Assembly: GCF_017876575.1 (NCBI RefSeq)
Contig: NZ_JAGIOE010000001.1
Location: 868,001 to 932,000 of the forward strand
Length of the DNA: 64,000 nt
Source: Paeniglutamicibacter psychrophenolicus
GTDB lineage: Bacteria; Actinomycetota; Actinomycetes; Actinomycetales; Micrococcaceae
Direction: 5' to 3'
Shown in pieces: positions 33,742-42,540 of the stretch. Below the pieces are notes generated by a model. That model saw only the letters and a list, made by a program, of their open reading frames with translations. It was not told the DNA's origin and did no database searches. Both the position numbers and the translations under genes were made by a program. Each line of letters opens with the position of its first letter. Within the stretch, counting starts at the first letter, position 1.

Positions 33742-35250
33742 ATGTCGCAAACCCTTGAACACTTGGCCGTGGCCACCATCGGCCACCACATCGGCGGCCA
33801 GCGGATCGTGAACGCCGAACGCTTCGGACCGGTCTACAACCCGGCAACCGGCGAGCAGACCGGGCGGGTGGCATTGGCCAGCGCGCAGACCGTGCGCGAA
33901 GCGGTCACGGCCGCAACTGCAGCCCAGCGCCAGTGGCGCCGCCTCGGCCTGGCCAAGCGCAGCCAGATTCTCTTCAAGGTCCGCCAGCTCATCGACGAGC
34001 GCCGGGCGGAACTCGGTGCCATCATCACCGCCGAGCACGGCAAGGTCCTCTCCGACGCGGACGGCGAGATCGTCCGCGGGCTGGAGAACGTAGACTTCTG
34101 CACCGGGCTGATGCACCACCTCAAGGGAGAGTACGCCGAGCAGGTCGCCACCGGCGTCGACGTGCACCAGACCCGACAGCCCCTGGGCGTGGTCGCCTGC
34201 ATCACCCCGTTCAACTTCCCGGCCATGGTGCCGCTGTGGATGATCACCACCGCCATTGCCGCCGGCAACGCGGTGATCCTCAAGCCCAGCGAGCGCAACC
34301 CGTCGGCGGCCAACTGGATCGCCGGCGTCTTCGAGGACGCAGGATTGCCGGCCGGGATCCTGAACGTCGTGCACGGGGACAAGGTGGCCGTCGACGAGAT
34401 CCTGGAAAATCCCGGAATCACCGGTGTCTCCTTCGTGGGCTCCACGCCGATCGCCAAGTACGTGTATTCCACCGCGGCGGCCAACGGCAAGCGGGTCCAG
34501 GCCCTGGGCGGGGCGAAGAACCACATGGTCGTCATGCCCGATGCGGACCTGGATGCCGCGGCGGACGCGGCAATCTCCGGTGCCTACGGCTCGGCCGGAG
34601 AACGCTGCATGGCGATCTCCGTCGTGGTGGCCGTCGGCTCGATCGCCGACGAGCTCGTGGCCAAGATTTCGGCGCGCATTCCCGGCCTGAAGGTCGGAGA
34701 CGGGACGCACCCGGATTCGGAGATGGGACCGCTGATCACCGCTGCCGCGCGGGACCGGGTGGCGGGTTTCATTGCCTCGGCCCACGAGGAAGGCGCCGAG
34801 GTCCTGGTTGACGGCCGCAGCCAGGACTTCGACTCCAACGGCTTCTTCATCGGGGTCTCGCTCGTTGACCACGTGAAGCCGGGGATGCGGGTCTACGACG
34901 AGGAAATCTTCGGCCCCGTCCTGGCCGTGGTGCGCGTGGACGACTACGCCCAGGCGGTCGAACTGATCAACTCCAACCGCTTCGCCAACGGCACCGCGGT
35001 CTTCACCCGCGACGGCAAGACCGCCCGCGAATACGAATTCGACATCGAGGTCGGGATGGTGGGCATCAACGTCCCGATCCCGGTGCCCATCGGGGCGTTC
35101 AGCTTCGGCGGCTGGAAGGACTCGCTCTTCGGCGACACCCACATGTACGGCCCGGAATCCTTCAACTTCTACACCCGGCGCAAGGTCGTCACCAGCCGAT
35201 GGCCCGACCCGAGCGAGTCCCAGATCGAGCTGGGCTTCCCCACGCACTAG
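33742..35250 (+). CDS. mmsA: Methylmalonate-semialdehyde dehydrogenase (CoA-acylating)
   Basis: An ALDH-superfamily enzyme of 502 aa converting methylmalonate semialdehyde to propionyl-CoA. The active-site cysteine is in YGSAGERCMAISVVVAVG near residue 285. The cofactor region is GVVACITPFNFPAMVPLWM, then VNVVHGDK-like sequence and GVSFVGSTPIAKYVY. KDSLFGDTHMYGPESFNFYTRRKVV at the C-terminus is highly typical of MmsA. It is translationally linked to mmsB. A 21-bp perfect inverted repeat follows the stop. Confidence 0.92.
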   Translation: MSQTLEHLAVATIGHHIGGQRIVNAERFGPVYNPATGEQTGRVALASAQTVREAVTAATAAQRQWRRLGLAKRSQILFKVRQLIDERRAELGAIITAEHGKVLSDADGEIVRGLENVDFCTGLMHHLKGEYAEQVATGVDVHQTRQPLGVVACITPFNFPAMVPLWMITTAIAAGNAVILKPSERNPSAANWIAGVFEDAGLPAGILNVVHGDKVAVDEILENPGITGVSFVGSTPIAKYVYSTAAANGKRVQALGGAKNHMVVMPDADLDAAADAAISGAYGSAGERCMAISVVVAVGSIADELVAKISARIPGLKVGDGTHPDSEMGPLITAAARDRVAGFIASAHEEGAEVLVDGRSQDFDSNGFFIGVSLVDHVKPGMRVYDEEIFGPVLAVVRVDDYAQAVELINSNRFANGTAVFTRDGKTAREYEFDIEVGMVGINVPIPVPIGAFSFGGWKDSLFGDTHMYGPESFNFYTRRKVVTSRWPDPSESQIELGFPTH

Positions 35251-35255
35251 ACGAA

Positions 35256-35307
35256 GCCGCACGTTTCAAATGTTCAATATTCACACTGAACATTTGAAAC
35301 GTGCGGC
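35256..35307. terminator. Perfect 21-bp inverted repeat after mmsA
   Basis: 35256-35276 is exactly complementary to 35287-35307 around a 10-base AT-rich loop. The outer arms start GCCGCACG and the inner arms are AT-rich (TTTCAAATGTTCA). It is six bases after the mmsA stop and fits a terminator. A smaller palindrome, TTCAATGTTTGAA, lies at 35380-35392 and shares the TTCAA half-site. The rest of the 310-bp gap to the next gene shows no coding sequence. Confidence 0.7.
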
Positions 35308-35560
35308 CGTCGAGCTTGTTGGATGCTGAATCTTCACCGAAGAAGCCGACCCCACCTGGAGGTACCAAGATATTAAATATTCAATGTTTGAACCAGCTGA
35401 TTGGGGGCAAACCGGCAAACCACGGTGCTGATTCATCCGTGCGTCTCGATCATTTCCGTACGCGTGATCTTAACGCCAAGTTCACTGGGGCGCGACCGAC
35501 AGGCCGCTTCCGCACAGCAAGGTGGTAGGTGTCCGTTCCCGACACCGAAGGATCCCCCTC

Positions 35561-36757
35561 ATGAAGTTTCGCACCCTCACGCTTGGAACCCTGGCCGCCT
35601 GCATGCTCGCCGGGCTGGCCACTCCGACCGTCGCCGCACCGACCACCACCGATTCCGACCAGGCCCCCATCCTGATTGGCCACCGCGGCGCCGCCGGCGT
35701 CGCGCCGGAAAACACCCTGGCCGCCATCAAGGCCGGCAGCCAGTCGGGTGCCGACTTCGTCGAAATCGACGTCCAGCTCTCCAGCGACGGCGTCCCGTTC
35801 ATCTTCCACGACGACACCGCGGCCCGCACCACCAACATTGCCGAGGTGTTCCCCGACCGCGTCAAGGACCCGATCACGTCCTTCACCTGGAACGAACTGC
35901 AGCGGCTCGATGCCGGCTCCTACTTCTCGGCCGGTTTCGCTGGCCAGAAGATCCCGCACTTCGACGCGGTGGCCGACGTGCTCACCGGGGAAACGGGAGT
36001 GTTCATCGAGATCAAGTCCCCGGGCGTTGAGCAGGTTGTCGCCGAGGCACTGTCCAACGATCCCGAGTGGAGCGCGCTGGAAAAGGCGGGGAAGATCGAG
36101 GTGCTTGGCTTTGATGCGGCCTCGAACAAGAAGTTTGCCGCGCTGGCACCGGAGGTCCCGCTGCAGCAGCTGACAGGCAGCGTGCCCAGCGCCCCGGTCC
36201 TGGCCGACTACGCGACCTACGCCGATTCCTTCGGCACCAGCTACCGCAGCCTGGACGCGGCCGGTGCCGCCCGGGTCAAGGTAGCCGGACTGGGCCTCGG
36301 CGTCTACACCGTGAACTCCGGCGCCGCCGTGGACGCATCCCTGGCATTGGGAGCCGAGCGCATCACCGGCGACTTCCCGCAGCAGATCGACCGCCACCTG
36401 GGCGGCCAAAAGGCCTTCCCGTCCAACAACGGGGTCGTCATTGCCGGTTCGGTCAACGACGTGCCGGGCGATGACCTGCAGCCGGAAACCGGCGAACACG
36501 TCGTCCTGGCCAATACCGGAAACCGCACCATCGACGTCAGCGGCTATGTGCTGCGCGACGCAGCAAACAACATCCTGCGCGTCGGCGAGGGATTCAAGCT
36601 GGTGCCGGGCGCCGAGCTGCGCGTGTTCTCGGGACCGGGAACCAACAGCGCCGAGGCGTTCTACCTGGGCGGCAGCGTCGGGATCCTGAACAACGGCGGG
36701 GACTCGCTGGGCCTGTGGGACGCCAAGGGCAACCTGCTGGACACCTTCGCGAACTGA
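35561..36757 (+). CDS. Secreted glycerophosphodiester phosphodiesterase with lamin-tail domain
   Basis: A 398-aa exported protein. A Sec signal peptide (MKFRTLTLGTLAACMLAGLA, cleavage near the following TPTVAA) leads to a GDPD domain over about residues 33-285. IGHRGAAGVAPENT, DFVEIDVQLSSDG and FIFHDDTA hold the catalytic histidines and metal-binding acids. From about residue 290 to the end (GVVIAGSVNDVPGDDLQPETGEHVVLANTG onward) the pattern is that of an LTD lamin-tail domain, a small immunoglobulin-like module often on secreted nucleases. It should release glycerol phosphate from deacylated lipids or teichoic acid outside the cell. GAAGGA precedes the ATG. Confidence 0.83.
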   Translation: MKFRTLTLGTLAACMLAGLATPTVAAPTTTDSDQAPILIGHRGAAGVAPENTLAAIKAGSQSGADFVEIDVQLSSDGVPFIFHDDTAARTTNIAEVFPDRVKDPITSFTWNELQRLDAGSYFSAGFAGQKIPHFDAVADVLTGETGVFIEIKSPGVEQVVAEALSNDPEWSALEKAGKIEVLGFDAASNKKFAALAPEVPLQQLTGSVPSAPVLADYATYADSFGTSYRSLDAAGAARVKVAGLGLGVYTVNSGAAVDASLALGAERITGDFPQQIDRHLGGQKAFPSNNGVVIAGSVNDVPGDDLQPETGEHVVLANTGNRTIDVSGYVLRDAANNILRVGEGFKLVPGAELRVFSGPGTNSAEAFYLGGSVGILNNGGDSLGLWDAKGNLLDTFAN

Positions 36758-36784
36758 TCCGAGGCAGTCCTTTTTCAACCCGCA

Positions 36785-36820
36785 ATGGCGGTGCCCCTCA
36801 CCAAGAGGTGGCACCGCCAT
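36785..36820 (+). terminator. Stem-loop after the phosphodiesterase gene
   Basis: ATGGCGGTGCC (36785-36795) pairs with GGCACCGCCAT (36810-36820), continued inside by CCTC/GAGG with a one-base bulge. It lies 28 bp after the stop. Confidence 0.7.
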
Positions 36821-37023
36821 CGTCGTGAGGTTCGGGTGCCGGCCGGCCGTGGATCCATGGCTGTCGGCGAACGGCAAGGGCGCTTCGACCCCGTCTGTCG
36901 TTCCGCTGGCCGGCGATGGTCGCAACGGTAGACTCGGCACTTGGGCGACGTGCGTCACCTGTTCCGGTCCGCGGAACCACCTGCACGCACGGCGCACCAC
37001 GAACGCAGAGGAGAAAACCGTCC

Positions 37024-38028
37024 ATGGCAACTTTCGATGAGCTCAAGGCCCAGCTGGCCCTGCCGGTGGTCGCTGCCCCGATGTTCATCATCTCGAACCC
37101 CGAGCTGGTGATCGAGCAGTGCCTGAACGGGATCGTGGGTTCATTCCCCGCCCTGAACGCCCGGCCGCAGGCGGAACTGGACACCTGGCTGACCCGGATC
37201 ACGACGGCGCTCGACGCGGCAAGGGCTGCGGATCCCGAACGCAAGATCGCCCCGTACGCCGTGAACCTCATCGTCCACCACACCAACGACCGCCTTGAGG
37301 CAGACCTCGAAACCTGTGTGCGACACCAGGTCCCCGTCATCATCACCTCGCTGCACGCACCAACCCCGGTTATCGCTCCCGTGCATGCATACGGAGGCCT
37401 CGTCTTCCACGACGTCACCACGGTGCGCCACGCCCAAAAGGCACTCGAGGCCGGCGTGGACGGGCTCATCCTGGTCTGCGCCGGTGCAGGCGGCCATGCC
37501 GGAACCGCAAGTCCCTTTGCCCTGCTCCCGGAGATCCGCCGCTTCCATGACGGACCGATCATCCTTTCCGGTTCGATCGCCTCCGGCCGCTCGATCCTCT
37601 CCGCCCAGGTCATGGGTGCTGACCTTGCGTACCTGGGAACCCGGTTCATTGCGACCACCGAGGCGAATGCCCCGGATGGGTACAAATCGATGGTGCTGGA
37701 CTCGGCCGCCTCCGACATCGTGTACACGCCCGCATTCACCGGAGTGCCGGGAAACTACCTGAAGCCAAGCATCGCGGCGGCCGGCCTCGATCCGGAAAAC
37801 CTTGCCGAAAGAAGCAAGGGGTCCATGAGCTGGGCAGGGGGAAGTTCCAAGGCCTGGAAGGACATCTGGGGTGCGGGCCAGGGCGTGGGGCAAATCGACT
37901 CGGTCCAATCGGTAGCGGACGTGATCGCCGATTTGGCGGCGGAATACGACGAAGCCCGTGACGCGCTGGCCGCCCAATTGGCCGCAGGGTCCCGAATCGA
38001 TTCCGTCGCCGCAGGGGTACGTGCTTGA
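37024..38028 (+). CDS. Nitronate monooxygenase family flavoprotein
   Basis: A TIM-barrel FMN enzyme of 334 aa related to 2-nitropropane dioxygenase. LPVVAAPMFIISNPELV is at residues 10-26. The catalytic histidine is in VCAGAGGHAGTASPFALLPEIR near 160, and FMN-phosphate binding is in SGSIASGRSILSAQVMGADLAYLGTRF. The family oxidises alkyl nitronates such as propionate-3-nitronate, but many members have unknown substrates. It is followed after 100 bp by an enoyl-CoA hydratase gene on the same strand. GAGGAG lies ten bases before ATG 37024. Confidence 0.82.
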   Translation: MATFDELKAQLALPVVAAPMFIISNPELVIEQCLNGIVGSFPALNARPQAELDTWLTRITTALDAARAADPERKIAPYAVNLIVHHTNDRLEADLETCVRHQVPVIITSLHAPTPVIAPVHAYGGLVFHDVTTVRHAQKALEAGVDGLILVCAGAGGHAGTASPFALLPEIRRFHDGPIILSGSIASGRSILSAQVMGADLAYLGTRFIATTEANAPDGYKSMVLDSAASDIVYTPAFTGVPGNYLKPSIAAAGLDPENLAERSKGSMSWAGGSSKAWKDIWGAGQGVGQIDSVQSVADVIADLAAEYDEARDALAAQLAAGSRIDSVAAGVRA

Positions 38029-38128
38029 ACGCCGACCTCGACGGCGTGGAACAACCAGAGGCATGCCCGGCCAAGGCCCGGCGCGCAGGGCCAGCGGCCT
38101 TGAAGACAGATGAACCAAGGAGAAAATC

Positions 38129-38914
38129 ATGACAGAGCAACCGGTGGCCCGGGCATCCGCACCCGAGCCGGCAACTGTACGCGTCGAAGACGAACGCGAG
38201 GGCGTGCGGGTCTTGGTGATTGACCGGCCCGCGCAGCGCAACGCCCTGGACCACGCCACCTACCTTGCCCTGTCGGCAGCGATCCGCGAGGCCGATACCG
38301 ACCCCGGCGTGCGCGTCAGCATCATCACCGGCGCGGGCGGCACCTTCACCAGCGGCAATGACATCGAAGACTTCCGCAAGGGACCGCAACCGGAAACACG
38401 CGGCGGGACGGTGCTGTTCGACGCACTACTCGACGCCCGCAAACCGATACTCGCGGCCGTGGAAGGCCATGCCGTGGGCATCGGGGTGACCATGCTGCTG
38501 CACTGCGACCTGGCATATGCGGGCGCCGGAACGCGCTTTCGGATGCCGTTCACCGCGCTGGGGCTGAGCCCCGAGGGAGCCTCCTCGTACCTGTTGCCGA
38601 GGCTCGCGGGTGACAAGCGTGCCGCGGAACTGCTGATGCTCGGCGAGTGGTTCGACGCGGCTGACGCCGCCGATGCCGGAATCATCAACCGCGTCGTGGA
38701 CCAGGGCGGCGCCCTGGCCGAGGCCCTGGACCGAGCCTCGGCACTTGTGGCACTTCCGGCGGCCTCCATCGAGGCAACCAAGGCGCTGCTGCGCAAGCAC
38801 CGTGCCGTCGATGTGCGTGAGGCCCTGCAGGTCGAATACGAGGTGTTCGCCGAACGCCTGGCAAGCGACGAGGCCCAGGAAGCCTTCAGGAGTTTCCAAA
38901 ACAAGGGGAGGTAG
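38129..38914 (+). CDS. Enoyl-CoA hydratase/isomerase family protein
   Basis: A crotonase-fold enzyme of 261 aa. The oxyanion-hole region is ITGAGGTFTSGNDIEDFRKG near residues 65-84, and the second one is AVEGHAVGIGVTMLLHCDLAYAG near 110. The position of one of the two usual catalytic glutamates falls in LGLSPEGASSYLLPRLAG. It may hydrate or isomerise an enoyl-CoA. The substrate is unknown. AAGGAG precedes the ATG. It is downstream of the nitronate monooxygenase-like gene and convergent with dsdA. Confidence 0.83.
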   Translation: MTEQPVARASAPEPATVRVEDEREGVRVLVIDRPAQRNALDHATYLALSAAIREADTDPGVRVSIITGAGGTFTSGNDIEDFRKGPQPETRGGTVLFDALLDARKPILAAVEGHAVGIGVTMLLHCDLAYAGAGTRFRMPFTALGLSPEGASSYLLPRLAGDKRAAELLMLGEWFDAADAADAGIINRVVDQGGALAEALDRASALVALPAASIEATKALLRKHRAVDVREALQVEYEVFAERLASDEAQEAFRSFQNKGR

Positions 38915-39055
38915 CTGCAACGGCAATCAGCCTGCAGCTCCGGCTTCGGAACTCGCCGGCGTAGCCCGCGCCTGCCCGTGCCGAGGTAGAAGGAAAGCGA
39001 CCGCGCCCATCACCTTGGTTGGTGACGGACACGGCCGGCCTCGGACGTGGTGCAG

Positions 39056-40411
39056 CTAGCTCCAGAGAACCTGGTCGATCAGCGACTGGCCCTCGGCCAC
39101 GTAAGCTGCCATTTCTTCCTTCGGCACCATCGAGCCACCGGTGGCCCAGACGATGTGGGTGGCGTTGGCCATGGCTTCGGGGGTGAGGCCGTAGGCGGTC
39201 AGGTAGTCCTGGTTTTCCAGGATGCGCCACGGACCGGCGAACCCGGCGGCCGCAGAGGGCTCGATATCGATGCCCTCGGTGTCGTGAACCAGCCCCTGGA
39301 ACGCCTTCATTCGTTCGTCGGTGACGGTCACGAATCCGTCGATCAGCTGCTGCAGGTGCTCGCCCACCAGGCGGGAGGGCCGGCCCACGGCCAGGCCGTC
39401 CGCCGCGGTCTTGCCGTCCAGCCCGATGTCCTGCACGCTGATGGCGTCGTGCAGGCCGGTGCGCACGCCCAGCGACATGCAGGGGGAGTGGGTCGGTTCG
39501 GAGAAGACGCAGTGCACCGCATCCCCGAAGGCTTCCTTGAGCCCGAAGGTGACACCGCCCGGTCCGCCGCCCACGCCGCACGGCAGGTGCACGATCAGCG
39601 GGTGCTGTGCATCCACGGTGATGTCCAGTGCCTTCAGCTGCCCGGCCAGGCGCGACCCGGCCACGGAGTAGCCGGCGAACAGGCTCAGCGAGGCCTCGTC
39701 GTCAACAAACCAGACGCTCGGGTCCTCATCGGCGGTCTTGCGACCGGCCTCCACCGCGTCGGAGAAGTTCCCCGCGTGCTCGACCACGGTGACACCGCGG
39801 GAACGCAGCAGGTCCTTCTTCCACGCGCGGGCGTCCAGGGACATGTGGACGGTGGTGTTGAATCCCAGCTCCGAGGCGACGATGCCGATGGACAGGCCAA
39901 GGTTGCCGGTGGAGCCCACGGCGATGCCGTGGGCCGAGAGCACCTCCTGCGCCGCGGGCGTCATCAGCACCCTGGCGTCGTCGCCCGGGCCCATGATCCC
40001 GGCCTCGGTGGCCAGACGCTCGGCGACCTCGAGGACCTCGTGGATCCCGCCGCGTGCCTTGATCGAGCCGCTGACCGGCAGCGAGTCGTCGCGCTTGAGC
40101 CAGAGCTTGCCCGGCAGCACGGTGCCGAAGCGGCGGCCCAGTTCCTCCTGCAGATCGGGGATGCCGACCAGCGGGGATTCCAGGATGCCGTGGGTGGCAC
40201 GGGTGTCGGCGAAGCGTTCGGCGAACCAGGGGGCGAAGCGGTTGAAGCGCTCACGGGCGGCGGCGATGAGCTCCGGGTCAATGCCCGAGGCCTTGATCCC
40301 CTCAATGGTGTCCACCGGACCGGCCCCGAACCACGCGGTTTCCTCTGCGCGGGCCAGCGCCGCAACGACGGGGTCGGTGAGCAGCTGCTCGAGGTCGGGA
40401 AGCTGGGTCAT
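39056..40411 (-). CDS. dsdA: D-serine dehydratase
   Basis: A PLP enzyme of 451 aa (E. coli DsdA is about 440) that deaminates D-serine to pyruvate and ammonia. The PLP lysine is in LPVSGSIKARGGIHEVL near residue 110, with the phosphate-binding glycine loop GSTGNLGLSIG near 165. LPCGVGGGPGGVTFGLKEAFGD near 275 is characteristic. The start MTQLPDLEQLL at 40411 is chosen, with GAAGAGAG nine bases upstream. A TTG start at 40429 would add six residues across that site. It has no linked regulator, unlike the E. coli dsdXA-dsdC locus. Confidence 0.88.
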   Translation of the reverse strand: MTQLPDLEQLLTDPVVAALARAEETAWFGAGPVDTIEGIKASGIDPELIAAARERFNRFAPWFAERFADTRATHGILESPLVGIPDLQEELGRRFGTVLPGKLWLKRDDSLPVSGSIKARGGIHEVLEVAERLATEAGIMGPGDDARVLMTPAAQEVLSAHGIAVGSTGNLGLSIGIVASELGFNTTVHMSLDARAWKKDLLRSRGVTVVEHAGNFSDAVEAGRKTADEDPSVWFVDDEASLSLFAGYSVAGSRLAGQLKALDITVDAQHPLIVHLPCGVGGGPGGVTFGLKEAFGDAVHCVFSEPTHSPCMSLGVRTGLHDAISVQDIGLDGKTAADGLAVGRPSRLVGEHLQQLIDGFVTVTDERMKAFQGLVHDTEGIDIEPSAAAGFAGPWRILENQDYLTAYGLTPEAMANATHIVWATGGSMVPKEEMAAYVAEGQSLIDQVLWS

Positions 40412-40781
40412 GATGGCGGCTCTCTTCAAGGATCAGGCGTGTACGTAGGTACCCAATCTAGGGCACCGGCGCACTACCGGCGAGTTGAGCCCCCAGGCCG
40501 TTGTGTGTGCGGTTTCTTGTGCCGTGTAGCCGTCTGGGCCCCGAACCCCATCATCGTGTGAATTGCTGCAGGAACGTATTCACTGGGCGCAATCGCGGCA
40601 TCTTCATCGTGGCCATCAACGAATTCCTGAAGATTTTTTTGCCTGGTTCCCGCGGTTTTTCGCCTGTTTCGAGATCGAGGATCAACGAACGGTCAACGAA
40701 ACCTTGGAGAAGTGAAGAATGAATTCCATCCGTACAGGCCCGCATCCCGTGCCGGTGGTGACGGAGCCATCCGCAAACAAA
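40412..40781. other. Intergenic region without recognisable genes
   Basis: About 370 bp between dsdA (leaving on the minus strand) and the terminator of the peptide-transporter operon. It should contain the dsdA promoter. No protein family or RNA gene is recognisable. The 40560-40700 part is AT-richer than the flanks. Confidence 0.5.
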
Positions 40782-40828
40782 AGGTGCTTGGGCCCCTTGA
40801 CCAGGAGGTCAAAGGGGCCCAAGCACCT
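40782..40828 (-). terminator. Intrinsic terminator of the oligopeptide ABC operon
   Basis: 40782-40802 pairs with 40807-40828 over 21 bp with one bulged A, around AGGA. On the minus strand the stem ends in a T-rich run (TTTTGTTTG). It lies 25 bp beyond the stop of the double-ATPase gene, the last gene of the operon. Confidence 0.85.
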
Positions 40829-40852
40829 ATGGATGAAACTCGTTGAGGATCC

Positions 40853-42538
40853 TTATAGCGTCGCGTAATTCGATCCAGGGATCGCGGCCAAGAGCTCCTG
40901 CGTATAGATGTGCTGCGGTGCGTCGAACACGTCCGTCACCGAGCCGTGCTCGACGATTTCACCGGACTTCATGACAGCCACCTCGTCGGCAATCAAGCGG
41001 ACAACTGCCAGGTCGTGCGAGATGAAGAGGTAGCTCAGCTTCAGCTCTTCTTGCAGTTGAATCAGGAGGTCCAGGATCTGCGCCTGAACCAACACGTCAA
41101 GTGCTGATACAGGCTCATCGCAAATGATCAGTTCCGGGCCCAGCACCAAGGACCTGGCAATCGCGATCCGCTGGCGTTGGCCGCCCGAAAGCTCGGTGGC
41201 AAAGCGGTCGTACATATCCGGATTCAGCGAAACCTTGTCCAGGAGTTCGCATGCGGTGGCACGGCGGGACGCAGCATTGCCGATCCCGTAGATCTTCAGG
41301 GGCTCTTCGAGGATCTGGCCGATACTGGACATCGGGTTCAGCGATGAGAACGGGTCCTGGAAAATGGGCTGCACCTTCTTGCGGAACGCCTTGAGCTCCC
41401 GGCCATGCAGGTGGGCGATCTTGGTGCCGTCCACTTCGATCGACCCGCGCGTCGGCTTCTCCAGCTTCAGCGCCATGCGGGCCGTCGTGGACTTGCCGGA
41501 TCCGGACTCCCCGACGATGGCGAGGGTTGTTCCGCGCACCAGGTCGAAGCTGACGTTCTTGACGGCGTTGAACGTGACCTGCTTGCCCGTCTGCTGGCTG
41601 CGGAACTTGTAGTCCATGGAGACGTCCCGGACGCTCAGGATGACATCGCGCGGGGCGCCGGTCTCATGCGTGTTTTCCTGCGATACGGCCTTCAGCGGGG
41701 TGGAGATCAATGAAGGCGCGGAATTGACCAGTCGCTTGGTGTACTCGTGCTGGGGGTTGGCCAGAATCTCCTTGGCGGGCCCCTGCTCAACGATTTGCCC
41801 CTTGCTCATCACGATGACGGTTTCAGCACGGTCGGCAGCCAACCCGAGATCGTGCGTCACCAGGATCATCGAGGTGCCAAACTCGGTGGTGAGGGTGTCC
41901 AGGTGGTCGAGGATCGTCCGCTGGACCGTAACGTCCAGGGCAGAAGTCGGCTCGTCCGCAATCAAGAGCTCCGGCTGGCAGGCCAGCGCAATGGCGATGA
42001 GCGCGCGCTGACGCATTCCCCCCGAAAACTCATGCGGGTACTGGCGGGCTCGCGCCTGCGGATCCGGAAGGCCGACCTGGGCCAAGAGCTTGCAGGCCTT
42101 TTCAGCGGCGTTGGCCTTGGTTGCATTGCCATGCACCAAGAGCACTTCCTCGATCTGCTTGCCGATGCGGATCACCGGGTTGAGGCTGGACATGGGGTCC
42201 TGCGGGACCAGCCCGATGTTCTTGCCCCGGACCTTCCTCATGACCTTTTCGGGTGCGTTGCCGATGTTCCGGCCTTGGAAGATGACTTCGCCTTGGACGA
42301 TGCTTCCGTTGCCGGGCAACAGCCCCATGATTGCGTTGATGGTGGTGGTTTTCCCCGAGCCCGACTCACCAACAATCGCGATGGTTTCACCTCGCTTGAG
42401 GGTGAGGTTCACCCCTTCAATGCCCTTGACGCTTCCCATCTCGGTATCGAAATTGACCGCAAGGTTCCGTACTTCAAGGACAACGTCGGAAACAGGTGGT
42501 TCGCCGGCGGGACGGGCCATCGTGGTTGAGACTGACAT
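40853..42538 (-). CDS. Dipeptide/oligopeptide ABC transporter, fused double ATPase
   Basis: A 561-aa protein joining the DppD- and DppF-type ATPases. Domain 1 (about 15-260) has Walker A GESGSGKTT, signature FSGGMRQRALIAIAL and Walker B LLIADEPTSALD. Domain 2 (about 300-555) has GESGSGKST, LSGGQRQRIAIARSL and LIICDEPVSALD. Each domain ends in the oligopeptide-type extension (QHEYTKRLVNSAPSL, QHIYTQELLAAIPG). All motifs look intact in both halves. It starts 2 bp after the upstream permease. It energises import through the two permeases and the lipoprotein of this operon. Confidence 0.9.
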   Translation of the reverse strand: MSVSTTMARPAGEPPVSDVVLEVRNLAVNFDTEMGSVKGIEGVNLTLKRGETIAIVGESGSGKTTTINAIMGLLPGNGSIVQGEVIFQGRNIGNAPEKVMRKVRGKNIGLVPQDPMSSLNPVIRIGKQIEEVLLVHGNATKANAAEKACKLLAQVGLPDPQARARQYPHEFSGGMRQRALIAIALACQPELLIADEPTSALDVTVQRTILDHLDTLTTEFGTSMILVTHDLGLAADRAETVIVMSKGQIVEQGPAKEILANPQHEYTKRLVNSAPSLISTPLKAVSQENTHETGAPRDVILSVRDVSMDYKFRSQQTGKQVTFNAVKNVSFDLVRGTTLAIVGESGSGKSTTARMALKLEKPTRGSIEVDGTKIAHLHGRELKAFRKKVQPIFQDPFSSLNPMSSIGQILEEPLKIYGIGNAASRRATACELLDKVSLNPDMYDRFATELSGGQRQRIAIARSLVLGPELIICDEPVSALDVLVQAQILDLLIQLQEELKLSYLFISHDLAVVRLIADEVAVMKSGEIVEHGSVTDVFDAPQHIYTQELLAAIPGSNYATL

Positions 42539-42540
42539 TG

